Assembly (NCBI RefSeq): GCF_026342835.1
Contig: NZ_JAPEMI010000001.1
Coordinates: forward strand, 372,001 to 436,000
Reading direction: 5' to 3'
DNA length: 64,000 nucleotides
Origin: Streptomyces sp. NBC_00154
GTDB lineage: Bacteria > Actinomycetota > Actinomycetes > Streptomycetales > Streptomycetaceae
The position numbers and the translations under genes were made by a program. Below are positions 51,722-63,031 of this stretch, one piece after another; the first letter of the stretch is position 1; the number at the start of each line of letters is the position of its first letter. The notes beneath the pieces were generated by a model. The model worked only from the letters and a program-made list of their open reading frames with translations, had not been told where the DNA came from and did not search any database.

Positions 51722-52552
51722 ATGTACCCAAGGTCACAATTCAGTGTCTTGGGGGCAGCCGTGGCGGATGTTGCACTGGCCGGAATCCTGGGGGCCGCCG
51801 CCCTGGCGGTATTCCTCCTCCACTGGGCGCACCAGAGAAGTCGAAAGACCATCACCCAGCTGCGCGCAAAGGTAGCCGCACAGAGGATTGCAGCAATGCC
51901 GCTCGGCCGAACGTCCGTTGTAGCTGCCTCTGACGCCCCGGAGGGGCCGGTCCGCCGCAGCGGCGGTGCAGCCGCCCTTCTCACCTCCTTCGGTGACCGA
52001 GCCCGGTCTGCCTGGAGGAGACATCGCACGGCCACCATCACGGTGACAGCCGCCACCGTCGCCATCGTCGGCGCGCTCGCCCTGACGTCGGGCGGGAGCA
52101 CACCCCGAACAGCCACCGCCGCGCCGCCCGCCACTGCCTCGGGCGCCATCCCGGACGCCCGCCAGGACAAGAAGGGGGATGGTCGAGATACGGAGCACAG
52201 CCCCGCCGAAGAGGGAGACGACACAGGCGCCACCCATGACGACAGCAACGCGCGTGCGTTCTCCGGCCCCGGATCGGTGGCCCCCCTCGAGGGGGAGCCC
52301 ACCCCTGGGACCAGCAGCACGCCCGTCTCCGGCGGCGAGGACCGGACCGAGCCGCCCACCGGAGGCACCCCGCCCCCCGACCGGACGACGGCACCCGGCC
52401 CGCCCGGGACCACCGCACCCGGCCCGGGCGCTTCCCCCGCCACTACGCCGCCACCTCCCACGCCGAAGCCGTCAGCGCCCCAGAAGCCGGACACGTGTGA
52501 CGGCGTGATCGACCTCCACCTACCACTGCTGCCGGACGTCTGCCTCCTGTAG
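51722..52552 (+). CDS. Pro/Thr-rich membrane protein
   Basis: A 276-residue protein of unknown function. Residues about 10-33 (VADVALAGILGAAALAVFLL) and 103-122 (ATITVTAATVAIVGALAL) are hydrophobic helices; the tail from residue 125 is Pro/Thr/Gly/Glu-rich and ends with CDGVIDLHLPLLPDVCLL, with two cysteines. The repetitive tail could be extracytoplasmic. It starts at ATG 51722, preceded by GGGAAAA, 138 bp right of the island. Confidence 0.68.
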   Translation: MYPRSQFSVLGAAVADVALAGILGAAALAVFLLHWAHQRSRKTITQLRAKVAAQRIAAMPLGRTSVVAASDAPEGPVRRSGGAAALLTSFGDRARSAWRRHRTATITVTAATVAIVGALALTSGGSTPRTATAAPPATASGAIPDARQDKKGDGRDTEHSPAEEGDDTGATHDDSNARAFSGPGSVAPLEGEPTPGTSSTPVSGGEDRTEPPTGGTPPPDRTTAPGPPGTTAPGPGASPATTPPPPTPKPSAPQKPDTCDGVIDLHLPLLPDVCLL

Positions 52553-52916
52553 CGCGGAGGGCAGAGCGCGCAGCCAGTTCGGTGATCCTGGTTCTGAGCT
52601 GCTGCGACACGTGGCCGTCCGGTGACCCGGACTCAGGTTCCCGCCCTCTGGCGATCACTCCGCCATCGTCGTGGCGTTGCTGCCCGGCATCGGCGGCATG
52701 CTCGCCCGGCGCCAACTCGCCCTGCTCAAGCCCGAAGCAGACCGCGGATCGGTGACCGCGCAGGCCTCGTGACGCTCAAAGGTGCCTCCGGTCGCGGGAG
52801 GACAGGTGCCGTTCCGTCATATGTCCTCCCGCGACTCACATCGGTCGTCGTCCGCAAGCACGTCCGCCCTCAACCGGGTCGAGCGGTTGCGGAGGCCGGC
52901 GGACTGCCCGGAGACA
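52553..52916. other. Gap between the membrane protein and the betaine operon
   Basis: The region contains no convincing gene. A hairpin occurs at 52791-52835. A short frame with ALLPGIGGMLARRQ-like translation was not accepted as a gene. Confidence 0.45.
52791..52835. terminator. Hairpin downstream of the betaine operon
   Basis: A perfect 14-bp stem GTCGCGGGAGGACA (52791-52804) / 52822-52835 with a 17-base loop. It is 82 bases beyond the operon's last stop on the minus strand and may act as its terminator. Confidence 0.55.
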
Positions 52917-53882
52917 TCACTTGGGCAGCCAGGCGCGCCACGTCGACTCGTTCTTGTCGACCCACTTCTTTGCCGCCTCCTGAGGTGAGAGCTTCTGATC
53001 GGCGATCATCAGAGCCACCTCGTTCTGCTCCTCGGTGCCCCAGGAGAAGTTCTTGAGGAACTGAGCCGCCTTGCCGCCGTTGCCGGCGAAGCGCGCGTTG
53101 AGGTACTTCTTCAGCGGCGTGTGCGGATAGGCGCACTCGACCTTCTCTGCGTCGGCGTCGCAACCATCCTTGTACGGAGGCAGTTCGATCTCCGTCATCG
53201 GTACCTTCTCGAACAGCCACTGCGGCTTGTACCAGTAGGTGAGGAACGGCTTCTTCTCCTTGGCGAACTGCTTGATCTGGGTGATCTGCGCCGCCTCGGA
53301 GCCCGAGAACACGACCTGATAGTCCAGGCCGAGGTTCTGCACGAGCGCCTTGTCGTTGGTGACGTACGACGGAGAGCCGTCCAGCAACTGGCCCTTGCCG
53401 CCGCTCTCGGCGGTGCGGAACCGGTCGGCGTACTTGTTGAGGTTCTTCCAGTCGGTGACGTCGGGGTGCGCCTTCGCGAAGTACGTGGGGACGAACCAGC
53501 CGATGTGGCCGGTGACCCCGAGCTCCCCGCCGGGCGTGATCGTCTTCTTGTCCTTGACGTACCGGGCCTCCTGGTCCGGATGGCCCCAGTCCTCCAGGAT
53601 GGCGTCCACCCGGCCTTGGCTGAGGGCGTCCCAGGCGGGCACCTCGTCGATCTGAACGGTGTCGACGCGGTAGCCCAGCTCGTGTTCGAGAAGGTATTCG
53701 GCCACGGCAGTGTTCGCCTGGGCGCCGACCCATGACTGGACCGAGAGCGTCACGGTCCTGGCGCCCTGCGCGTTGGCGAACGGAGAGGGCTGGCGCGTCA
53801 TGTCCGCCGCCCCGCAGCCGGCAACGGCGACGAGACCGGCGGCGCAGACGAGCGCGATCAGAGGTGTGCGCGGACGAGCCAT
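52917..53882 (-). CDS. Glycine betaine/choline ABC transporter substrate-binding lipoprotein
   Basis: A 321-residue lipoprotein. The signal ends in LVAVAGCGA with lipid-attachment C23. The OpuAC-type fold includes VTLSVQSWVGAQANTAVAEY, DAILEDWGHPDQE and aromatic residues such as YWYKPQW that form the quaternary-amine cage. It would deliver choline or betaine to the permease encoded just upstream, its start lying one base after that gene's stop. AGGGGG precedes the ATG. Confidence 0.86.
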   Translation of the reverse strand: MARPRTPLIALVCAAGLVAVAGCGAADMTRQPSPFANAQGARTVTLSVQSWVGAQANTAVAEYLLEHELGYRVDTVQIDEVPAWDALSQGRVDAILEDWGHPDQEARYVKDKKTITPGGELGVTGHIGWFVPTYFAKAHPDVTDWKNLNKYADRFRTAESGGKGQLLDGSPSYVTNDKALVQNLGLDYQVVFSGSEAAQITQIKQFAKEKKPFLTYWYKPQWLFEKVPMTEIELPPYKDGCDADAEKVECAYPHTPLKKYLNARFAGNGGKAAQFLKNFSWGTEEQNEVALMIADQKLSPQEAAKKWVDKNESTWRAWLPK

Positions 53883-53883
53883 G

Positions 53884-55842
53884 TCAGGCCCCCTTTTCGG
53901 TGCGGCGCTGTGTCGGCTGCGTGACACGGTCGAGCATCAGGCCGAGGCAGACGATCGCGGCACCTGCGACCAGACCGGTCGCGAGGTCGCCCTGGGCGAG
54001 GCCGAACACGACGTCGTAGCCGAGAGCACCTCCGCCGACGAGACCGCCGATGACGACGACGGCGAGTACGAGGACGACTCCCTGGTTGACGGCGAGCAGC
54101 AGTGCCGGGCGGGCCAACGGCAGCTGGACCTTGCGCAGTTGCTGTATCCCGGTGGCACCGAGCGAACGCGAGGACTCCATGACGACGGGGTCGACGCTGT
54201 TCATTCCCTGCGTGGTGATGCGGACGACGGCGGGCAGCGCGTAGATGACGGCGGCGGCCACCGCCGGTGCGCGGCCGACGCCGAACAGAGCGACCACAGG
54301 GATGAGGTAGACGAACTGCGGCATCGTCTGGAACACGTCGAGCACCGGACGCAGCAGGCGTTCCACCCGCTCGCTCCGGGAGGCGGCGATACCGACGGCG
54401 AAACCGATCACCAGGGTGACGGTGACGCCGGCCAGCACCTGGGAGAGCGTGTTGAGCGCCGGGTCCCAGACGCCGAGCACGCCGATCGCGGCCATCGCGA
54501 GGACGGCGGTCAGCGTGGTGCGCCATGTGCCGATCACCATGGCGAGTACGGCGACCAGCAGGAGCAGTGCCCACCAGGGCAGCCACTGGAGCCCGTCGCG
54601 TACCGGATCGAGGATCCAGGTGGTGAAGTGGGCGGCCCAGTCCGCCGTGCCACCGATGACGGGCACACCGGAGTAGAGGTGGTCGGTCATCCAGCCGACG
54701 GCCTCATTGACCGGCTCGGCGATGCCGACGGTCCAGGCATCGGGCCAGGTCGGCTTGGCGGCGAGCCGTGCCACGACGGCGGCGACCACAGTGCCGGCCA
54801 GCACGACGGCCCAGCCGGACCGGGCGGGCCCGGTCTGCGGGGCGGTGCCGATGCGGTTGCCGGCCGCGGCGGTGACCCGGTCGAGGACGACGGCGAGCAG
54901 CACGATCGGAATGCCGGCGGCGAGCGCGGCGCCGACGTCGACGGAGGCGAGGGCCTGGTAGACGCGGTCACCGAGGCCGCCCGCGCCGATCACGGAGGCG
55001 ATGACGGCCATCGACAGGGCCATCATGATCGTCTGGTTGAGGCCGAGCAGCAGTTCCTTGCGGGCGAGCGGCAGCCGGGCGGTGAGGAGCCGCTGCCGTC
55101 CCGTCGCACCGAGCGAGGCCGCGGCCTCCATGACGCCGGCGTCGGCGTCGCGCAGTCCGAGCGCGGTCAGCCGGGCCATCGGAGGTGCCGCGTAGACGAC
55201 GGTCGCGAGGACGGCGGCAGGCACACCGATGCCGAAGACCAGCACGACCGGCAGCAGATACGCGAAGGCCGGCATGACCTGCATGGTGTCGAGTACCGGG
55301 CGCAGCGAGCGGAAGACGCGGTCGGACAGACCGGCGGCCAGGCCGAGCACTGCTCCGAGGATCACGGAGGCCAGGACGGCGACGACCATCAGCGCGAGGG
55401 TCTGCATCGTGGGCACCCACATGCCGAGCAGTGCGCAGAGGATGAACGCGGCGACGGCGGTGAGTGCGAGCCGGACGCCTGCGACCCGCCAGGCGATCAG
55501 ACCGGCTGCGGCCGTGACACCGGCCCAGCCGGCGGCGAGCAGGACCAGGTAGACGCCGCGTACGGACAGCACGACGGCGTTGCTGATGTGCCCGAAGAAG
55601 TAGAGGAACAGCGGGTGGGTGTCGCGGTTGTCGATGATCCAGTCGCTGACGTCCCCGAGCGGACCGGTCAGATCGACGGTGAGGCTCTCTGGCCATGTCC
55701 CGCCGCCGATGAGGAAGGCGCCGAGTATCAGCAGTGCCAGGGTGCCGACCAGCACGACGCCGGTGCGGTGCCGCGCGAAGGAGGAGGCCGGCGTGGAGGC
55801 GTCCAGCCCGGTGGTGCGCGCAGTGGTGACAGTGGCGGTCAT
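53884..55842 (-). CDS. Double-length ABC permease for quaternary amines
   Basis: A 652-residue permease in which two ProW/OpuAB-like halves are joined. Both halves repeat the permease core: PVLDTMQVMPAFAYLLPVV with EAAASLGATGRQRL, and PVLDVFQTMPQFVYLIPVV with ESSRSLGATGIQQL. About 12 or more helices are predicted by eye. One chain can replace a dimer. The ATG at 55842 has GGGGGG upstream; the true start could be 17 codons earlier. It lies between ATPase and lipoprotein genes of the operon. Confidence 0.88.
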   Translation of the reverse strand: MTATVTTARTTGLDASTPASSFARHRTGVVLVGTLALLILGAFLIGGGTWPESLTVDLTGPLGDVSDWIIDNRDTHPLFLYFFGHISNAVVLSVRGVYLVLLAAGWAGVTAAAGLIAWRVAGVRLALTAVAAFILCALLGMWVPTMQTLALMVVAVLASVILGAVLGLAAGLSDRVFRSLRPVLDTMQVMPAFAYLLPVVLVFGIGVPAAVLATVVYAAPPMARLTALGLRDADAGVMEAAASLGATGRQRLLTARLPLARKELLLGLNQTIMMALSMAVIASVIGAGGLGDRVYQALASVDVGAALAAGIPIVLLAVVLDRVTAAAGNRIGTAPQTGPARSGWAVVLAGTVVAAVVARLAAKPTWPDAWTVGIAEPVNEAVGWMTDHLYSGVPVIGGTADWAAHFTTWILDPVRDGLQWLPWWALLLLVAVLAMVIGTWRTTLTAVLAMAAIGVLGVWDPALNTLSQVLAGVTVTLVIGFAVGIAASRSERVERLLRPVLDVFQTMPQFVYLIPVVALFGVGRAPAVAAAVIYALPAVVRITTQGMNSVDPVVMESSRSLGATGIQQLRKVQLPLARPALLLAVNQGVVLVLAVVVIGGLVGGGALGYDVVFGLAQGDLATGLVAGAAIVCLGLMLDRVTQPTQRRTEKGA

Positions 55843-55954
55843 CGCGGCCACCCCCCGCTCGTGGGCCAGGAGGCCCGCGCGGCGGCCCGGCATTCCGGCG
55901 CGGACGGGTCAGCTGACGTATGGCCCGGCGGAGCCGAGGAGGTACTCACATGCA

Positions 55955-57003
<1,049 letters not shown>

Positions 57004-57004
<1 letters not shown>

Positions 57005-58530
57005 CAGGCATGACCCCCAGGAGTGGCACCGAGCAGATCTGCGCATTTCTCCCCGACCATCAGCACGCCGATCATCGGGTTGACGGTCGTCATCGTCGGG
57101 AAGACGGACGCGTCGGCTATTCGGATGCCGTCGAGGCCCCGGATCCGCAGGTCGGGTTCGACGACGGCGAGTTCGTCGTCGGCCGCGCCCATGCGGCAGG
57201 TTCCGGCCGGGTGGTAGACGGTGTGCGCGACCTTGCGCGCGTACTCGCTGATGTCCTCGTCGGAGGTGATCTCGGGCCCCGGGCAGACCTCGCGCTTCAG
57301 CCAGCCGGCCAGCGGTTCCTGCGCTGCGATCTCGCGGGCGATCCTGATCCCGTCGACGAGCGTGCGGCCGTCGTAGTCGTCCTCGTCGGTGAAGTACCGG
57401 AAGTCGAGTGCGGGTTTGACCTCGGGGTCGGGGCTGGTCAGGTACAGCCGTCCGCGGCTCTTCGGCTTCGGGATGTTCGGCGTCATCGACACGCCGTGCG
57501 CGGGCCGCTCATAGCCGAGGCGCTCGGGGTTGTCGGTGAACGGGATCTGGTAGAAGTGGAACATCAGGTCGGGGCCCTGGCTGTTCGGATCCCGCCGTAC
57601 GAAGAGCCCGGCGTCGCTGTCCATCGCTGAGTTCTCGGGGATCGGTCCGTGCGTCTCCCAGACGATGACGGACTCGGGATGGTCGAGCAGGTTCTCACCG
57701 ACACCCGGCAGGTCGTGCACCACGGGAATGCCGAGCTTCTCCAGCTCCTCGCGGTGCCCGATGCCGGAGTGCATCAGCAGCCGCGGGGTGTCCACCGCAC
57801 CGGCGCACACCACCACTTCCCGCCGCGCCCGCACGACCCGCTCCGTACCGTCCTTGGTCCGCACGTGCACGCCGGTCGCACGCGTTCCTTCCAGCTCCAG
57901 TCGGAACGCCCAGGTCTCCAGGGCGATGTGGAGGTTCGGGCGGTCGAGGAAGGGGTGCAGATACGCCACCGACGCCGAGGAACGCTTGTTGTTCTCGGGA
58001 TGGTAGGCGAGGTCGAAGAAGCCGACACCGTCCCGGAAGGCCTCCTTGTTGAAGCCCTCGACGCGCGGCACCCCGAGCGTGGTCTGCGCCGCGTCGACGA
58101 AGTCGCGGGCGATGGCGTTCCGGTCGGCCTCGTCGACGGGGACGATGTTGTTGCGCAGCTTGTGGAAGTACGGGTCCATCGACGCCGCGTCCCAGCCGGC
58201 CGCGCCCGTCTCGGCCCACTCGTCCCAGTCGGACGGCAGCGGCTTGAAGGCGATGAGGGTGTTGTGGGACGAACAGCCGCCGAGCACCCGGGCCCGGCTG
58301 TGGCGGATGTTCGAGTTGCCGCGGGGCTGCTCGGTGGTGGGGTAGTCGTAGTCCAGCTCACCGCCGAGGAGGCCCATCCAGCGGCGCAGGGTCAGGACGT
58401 CGTCCCGGCCCACATCGCTCGGTCCGCCCTCGATGAGTGCAACGGTGATGTCCGGGTTCTCGGTGAGCCGGGAGGCGATCACCGAACCTGCGGTGCCGCC
58501 CCCGACGATGACGTAGTCGTAGTCGGTCAT
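57004..58530 (-). CDS. betA: GMC-family choline dehydrogenase
   Basis: A 508-residue FAD-dependent enzyme that oxidises choline to betaine aldehyde. The FAD fold is [16 protein letters not shown] near residue 6 and the GMC signature [12 protein letters not shown]. Active-site His and Asn are expected in [12 protein letters not shown] and [15 protein letters not shown] 58530 has GGTGGAG upstream. It overlaps the ATPase start and follows betB by 21 bp, so all five genes form one operon. Confidence 0.88.
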
Positions 58531-58551
58531 GTTCTCCACCTCTGCTCCCGT

Positions 58552-60036
58552 TCAGCCCGCGAACCAGCGCACAGGGCGCGGGGCGAGGTTTTGGTAGATG
58601 TGCTTGGCCTCGCGGTACTCGGCCAGGCCCGTCGGGCCCAGCTCCCGGCCGATGCCGGACTTCCCGAAGCCGCCCCACTCCGCCTGCGGCAGGTAGGGGT
58701 GGAAGTCGTTGATCCAGACGGTGCCGTGGCGCAGCCGGCCCGCGACCCGGCGTCCGCGGCCCGCGTCCGCAGTCCACACGGCGCCGGCGAGTCCGTACTC
58801 GGTGTCGTTCGCGAGGGCGACGGCCTCGTTCTCGGTACGGAAGGTCTCGACGGTCAGGACCGGTCCGAAGATCTCCTCGCGCACGACGCGCATGGATCGG
58901 TCGCAGTGGTCCAGAACCGTGGGCCGATAGAAGTACCCGGGGCCTTCGGGGCGCTCGCCACCGGCCCGCAGCACCGCACCTTCCTTCAGCGCGGAGGCCA
59001 CGAACTCCTCGGTCCTGACGAGCTGCTGCTCGGAGACGAGAGGACCGCATTCGACACCGTCGTCGGTGCCGCGGCCGATGCGGATCCTCGTGGCGCGCAG
59101 GGCGAGTTCGGTGACGAAGCGGTCGCGGACCGACTCCTCGATGATCAGCCGGGAGCCGGCGGAGCAGACCTGCCCGCTGTGGATGAAGGCGGCGTTCAGT
59201 GCCTGGTCGACGGCGGTGTCGAAGCCCTCGTCGGTGGCGCACGCGTCCGCGAACACCACGTTGGGGTTCTTGCCGCCGAGTTCGAGCGCGACCTTCTTGA
59301 CGGTGTCGGCGGCGGCCCGCATCACCTTCGTACCGCTGGCGAGTCCGCCGGTGAAGGAGACGAGATCGACGTCGGGGTGGTCGGCGATCCGGGCACCGAC
59401 GGCGGCACCGGCACCGGTGACGATGTTGGCCACACCTGCGGGCAGTCCGGCCTCGACGAGCAGCGCGACGAGGGCAACGGTGGTCAGCGGCGTGATCTCA
59501 CTGGGCTTGATCACAAAGGTGTTGCCCGCGGCGAGTGCGGGCGCGATCTTCCAACTGGCTTGGAGCAGCGGGTAGTTCCACGGCGTGATGAGTCCGCAGA
59601 CTCCGACGGGCTCGTGCACGACGACGCTGTGAATCTCGTCGGATCCGGCGTCGACGACGCGTCCGCCGCTCTCGTTCATGACGAGGTCGGCGAAGTAGCG
59701 GAAGGCGTCGCGCACGCAGTCCACGTCGACGCGTCCCTCTTCGAGCGTCTTGCCGGCGTCCCGGCACTCCAGAGCGCCGATCTTCTCCCGGTCGCGCTCC
59801 AGCAGGTCGGCCACCCGTCTGAGCAGTGCGGCCCGCTCCGCGACGGGCGTGTGCGGCCAGGGGCCCTTGTCGAAGGCCGCCCTGGCTGCGGCGACGGCGG
59901 CGTCCGTGTCCGCGACGCCACCCTCCGCGACGACGGCGAACGCCGCCGCGTCGACGGGGTCGAGAATCTCGCGCGTGGCGCCGGAGGCGGCTTCTCGCCA
60001 CTCTCCGCCCACGTGGATGGTCTTTTGTGCCGACAC
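58552..60036 (-). CDS. betB: Betaine-aldehyde dehydrogenase
   Basis: A 494-residue aldehyde dehydrogenase that makes glycine betaine. Active-site landmarks are ITPWNYPLLQASWKIAPAL, KVALELGGKNPNVVF and IHSGQVCSAGSRL with the catalytic cysteine. It differs from the 10931 enzyme, which is in an unrelated operon. The GTG at 60036 has GAGG upstream. It is the first gene of the betaine operon. Confidence 0.87.
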   Translation of the reverse strand: MSAQKTIHVGGEWREAASGATREILDPVDAAAFAVVAEGGVADTDAAVAAARAAFDKGPWPHTPVAERAALLRRVADLLERDREKIGALECRDAGKTLEEGRVDVDCVRDAFRYFADLVMNESGGRVVDAGSDEIHSVVVHEPVGVCGLITPWNYPLLQASWKIAPALAAGNTFVIKPSEITPLTTVALVALLVEAGLPAGVANIVTGAGAAVGARIADHPDVDLVSFTGGLASGTKVMRAAADTVKKVALELGGKNPNVVFADACATDEGFDTAVDQALNAAFIHSGQVCSAGSRLIIEESVRDRFVTELALRATRIRIGRGTDDGVECGPLVSEQQLVRTEEFVASALKEGAVLRAGGERPEGPGYFYRPTVLDHCDRSMRVVREEIFGPVLTVETFRTENEAVALANDTEYGLAGAVWTADAGRGRRVAGRLRHGTVWINDFHPYLPQAEWGGFGKSGIGRELGPTGLAEYREAKHIYQNLAPRPVRWFAG

Positions 60037-60169
60037 GTCGAGCCTCGACCTTCTTGAGCTGGTTTGTCTGATAAGGGGGCATCCCAGTGACCTGGTCCTC
60101 TTCCCCGGAAGGTGAAAGCCATGCGCAACGATTGACCGAAAGTGACTGGGCTCACGCGTGTGCGCTGCC

Positions 60170-60606
60170 GCGGCCGGTCTTCGGTACCTCATGGCAGACC
60201 GTCCACCGGCGGTTCACCGAGTGGACTGCCGCGCGGGTGCGGGCCAAGCTCCACCGCCTGGCTCTGGACGAACTCGGCGCCCTCGGGAAGCTGGACCGGT
60301 CGCGGTGCGCCATCCCGCCGATCTGCTCGCCCCGCGGCCCGCGTCGGCGCCGCCCTGCCGAACTCCAAATACGACTACAACCACCTGCGCAAGTGGCTCC
60401 GTTCACGCAACATCACACCTCGCATCGCGCGCAAAGGTGTGGAGTCTTCACAGCAACTGGGACGCCACCGTTGGACGGTAGAACGCACGGTGGCGTGGCT
60501 GAGCGGCTGCCGCAGCCACCATCGCCGGACCTGGCCCGGCGCCGTGTTCAGCGCTGTTCATGCCGATCTTCCGCACGGTCGGTCCGGGTTCATCATCCCT
60601 TCCTAG
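60170..60606 (+). pseudogene. Degraded IS5-family transposase
   Basis: One frame holds SWQTVHRRFTEWTAARVRAK and LDELGALGKLDRSRCAI. A second frame continues as KYDYNHLRKWLRSRNITPRI and RKGVESSQQLGRHRWTVERT. The catalytic core between the two is missing and the parts are in different frames, so it is inactive. It separates the betaine operon from the phospholipase gene. Confidence 0.75.
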
Positions 60607-60721
60607 CCTGTGCTGGCTGCAGCCGTCACCAGACGGGAAGCACCCGACCCCGGAGGCCGATGTGTTTCCGGAGACGGTTCCTGTCCGGGCGCAGCCCCTC
60701 CACTGAGCGAAGGAATGTGTC

Positions 60722-62920
60722 ATGCCCTCACCAACCAGTAGACGCGACTTTCTCCGCCGGTCGGCCACGACTCTGGGGGCGGCAGCCGCCGCGTCCGTGC
60801 TCCCCGGATCCATCAGCCGGGCCCTCGCCGTCGACGCGGCCGTCCGCACGGGAACCATCAAGGACGTCGAGCACGTCGTGATCCTGATGCAGGAGAACCG
60901 CGGCTTCAACCACTACTTCGGCACGATGCGCGGCGTGCGCGGCTTCGGCGACCGGTTCCCGATCCCGCTCGAGAGCGGCAAGCCGGTCTGGTACCAGTCC
61001 GACGGCGCGCGGGAGATCCCGCCGTACCACCTCGACCCCGAGCGCTCCAGCGCCCTGCTCATCCCCTCGACGCCGCACTCCTTCGCCGACGCGCAGGCCG
61101 CGTGGAACCAGGGCAAGCTCGGTCACTGGCCGAAGTACAAGACCGAGTACTCCATGGGGTACTACCGGCGCGACGACATCCCGTTCCAGTTCGCCCTCGC
61201 CGAGGCGTTCACCATCTGCGACTCCTATCACTGCTCCATCACCACCGGCACCGACCCCAACCGCATCACGTTCTGGTCGGGTTCCAACTTCAACCCCGAA
61301 CTCGGCCGCCAGGGCGTCAACTCCGGCCCCGACCAGTCCGAGCCCAACAACCTCCGGTGCTGGATCACCGGCAAGTGGGTGCCGGACGCGTGGCCGCAGA
61401 CCTACAAGTACGCGAGCAACGCGTTCACCTGGGACACCATCCCGGATGTACTGGAGCGCGCCGGCATCAGCTGGCACATCTACCAGGACATGAACGACAA
61501 CTGGACCGGCGCGATGAACGGCTGCCTGGCGTTCGAGAGCTTCCGCAACGCCCAGCCGGGCACGCCGGTGTACGAGCACGGCATGACCGGTGGCCCCGAC
61601 TTCCTGGACCGGCTCCGCCAGGACGTGCTCGAGGACACCCTGCCGCAGGTCTCCTGGGTGCTGACGACCGCCTCCAACTCCGAGCACCCCGGCGCGGGTT
61701 CCAGCCCGACGCACGGTGGCAACTTCACCGCCGACGTGCTGGACGCGCTGACCGCCAACCCGGAGGTGTGGAGCAAGACCGTCTTCCTGCTCACCTTCGA
61801 CGAGAACGACGGCCTCTTCGACCACGTCCCTGCACCGGCCGTCCCGTCGTACAACCTCGACGGCACCCTCGCCGGCCAGTCGACGGTCCCGGTGGACGGC
61901 GAGTACTTCGACGCGTCCGGCAAGCCGTCGTCGTGGCTCAAGGCCGACGACACGGTCACCGGTACGACTCGCCCGTGGGGCATGGGCCCGCGCGTGCCGC
62001 TCTACGTCGTCTCCCCGTGGAGCCGGGGCGGCTGGGTCGACTCCGAGGTGTTCGACCACACCTCGGTCGGCATGTTCCTCGAGCAGCGCTTCGGCGTCCA
62101 GATCGACGCCATCAGCCCGTGGCACCGCGCCGTCTCCGGTGACCTCAGCTCGGCGTTCGACTTCAAGCACCCGAACAAGCAGCGGTTCCCGGAACTCCCC
62201 GACCAGAGCGACTGGGCCGCCTCCGACGCCCACCAGCGCACCATGCCTTCACCGAAGGCGCCGGCGGCACCGGAGCCGCTGTTCCAGGAGCGCGGGACGC
62301 GCTACTCCCGCGCGCTGCCGTACGAACTCCACACCGACGCCTCCACCGACCACGGCACGGGCACGGTCACCCTCCAGTTCCTCAACTCCGGTCACAAGGG
62401 TGCCGTCTTCCACGTGTACGACAGGCTTCATCTCGACCGGATCCCGCGGCGTTACACCGTCGAGGCCGGGAAGCGGCTCGCCGACGTGTGGGACGCCACG
62501 GCCACGGACTCGGGCGCGTACGACCTCGAGGTCCACGGTCCGGGCGGCTTCTTCCGTTCCTTCACCGGGAATACGGCCTCCAAGGCCAACCCGGAGCTCC
62601 GGGTCCGGTACGACCGTCACGGCAAGTCCGTCCTCGTCACCGTGCACAATCCCGGACCGAAGGCGGTCACGCTGCACGTCGAGCCCCACGCCTACCGCTT
62701 CACCGAGCCCCGGACGATCCATGTGCCGTCCCGCAAGGAAGTCGAGCGGCGCTGGTCGCTGAACCCGAGCGGTCACTGGTACGACTTCACCGTCACCGTG
62801 GACGGCTCGTCGCTCGAGCGCCGCTTCGCCGGCCGCGTGGAAACCGGCGGGGACGGCATCAGCGACCCGGCCATGGCAGCCCACATCCAGCAGGCGGAGA
62901 GTGCCGTAGGCGCCAACTGA
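60722..62920 (+). CDS. Phosphocholine-specific phospholipase C
   Basis: A 732-residue exported enzyme. The N terminus has a Tat signal (SRRDFLRRSATTLGAAAAAS). The catalytic domain of the acid-phosphatase/PLC superfamily is marked by HVVILMQENRGFNHYFGTM, CDSYHCSITTGTDPNRITFW and LLTFDENDGLFDHVP. Two C-terminal DUF756-type repeats (about 500-720) follow. It releases phosphocholine from phosphatidylcholine or sphingomyelin. Its place beside the choline oxidation and uptake operon suggests scavenging of lipid choline. Confidence 0.9.
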   Translation: MPSPTSRRDFLRRSATTLGAAAAASVLPGSISRALAVDAAVRTGTIKDVEHVVILMQENRGFNHYFGTMRGVRGFGDRFPIPLESGKPVWYQSDGAREIPPYHLDPERSSALLIPSTPHSFADAQAAWNQGKLGHWPKYKTEYSMGYYRRDDIPFQFALAEAFTICDSYHCSITTGTDPNRITFWSGSNFNPELGRQGVNSGPDQSEPNNLRCWITGKWVPDAWPQTYKYASNAFTWDTIPDVLERAGISWHIYQDMNDNWTGAMNGCLAFESFRNAQPGTPVYEHGMTGGPDFLDRLRQDVLEDTLPQVSWVLTTASNSEHPGAGSSPTHGGNFTADVLDALTANPEVWSKTVFLLTFDENDGLFDHVPAPAVPSYNLDGTLAGQSTVPVDGEYFDASGKPSSWLKADDTVTGTTRPWGMGPRVPLYVVSPWSRGGWVDSEVFDHTSVGMFLEQRFGVQIDAISPWHRAVSGDLSSAFDFKHPNKQRFPELPDQSDWAASDAHQRTMPSPKAPAAPEPLFQERGTRYSRALPYELHTDASTDHGTGTVTLQFLNSGHKGAVFHVYDRLHLDRIPRRYTVEAGKRLADVWDATATDSGAYDLEVHGPGGFFRSFTGNTASKANPELRVRYDRHGKSVLVTVHNPGPKAVTLHVEPHAYRFTEPRTIHVPSRKEVERRWSLNPSGHWYDFTVTVDGSSLERRFAGRVETGGDGISDPAMAAHIQQAESAVGAN

Positions 62921-62927
62921 TACCGGC

Positions 62928-62964
62928 CCCGGGCGTCGCAGAGACACACCCTGCGGCGCCCGGG
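62928..62964 (+). terminator. Terminator after the phospholipase C gene
   Basis: CCCGGGCGTCGCAG (62928-62941) pairs with 62951-62964 with a single wobble-compatible position and a 9-base loop, eight bases past the stop. Confidence 0.7.
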
Positions 62965-63031
62965 TAGCTCGCATCACAACCGGTGCGCACCCCGGTGGGC
63001 TCAGATCTCTCCGACATCGTTCCCGGGAGTT

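Noticed and set aside
57649..60057. 802-codon open frame opposite betA and betB
   Set aside because: It is antisense to two well-supported genes, with no recognisable domain.
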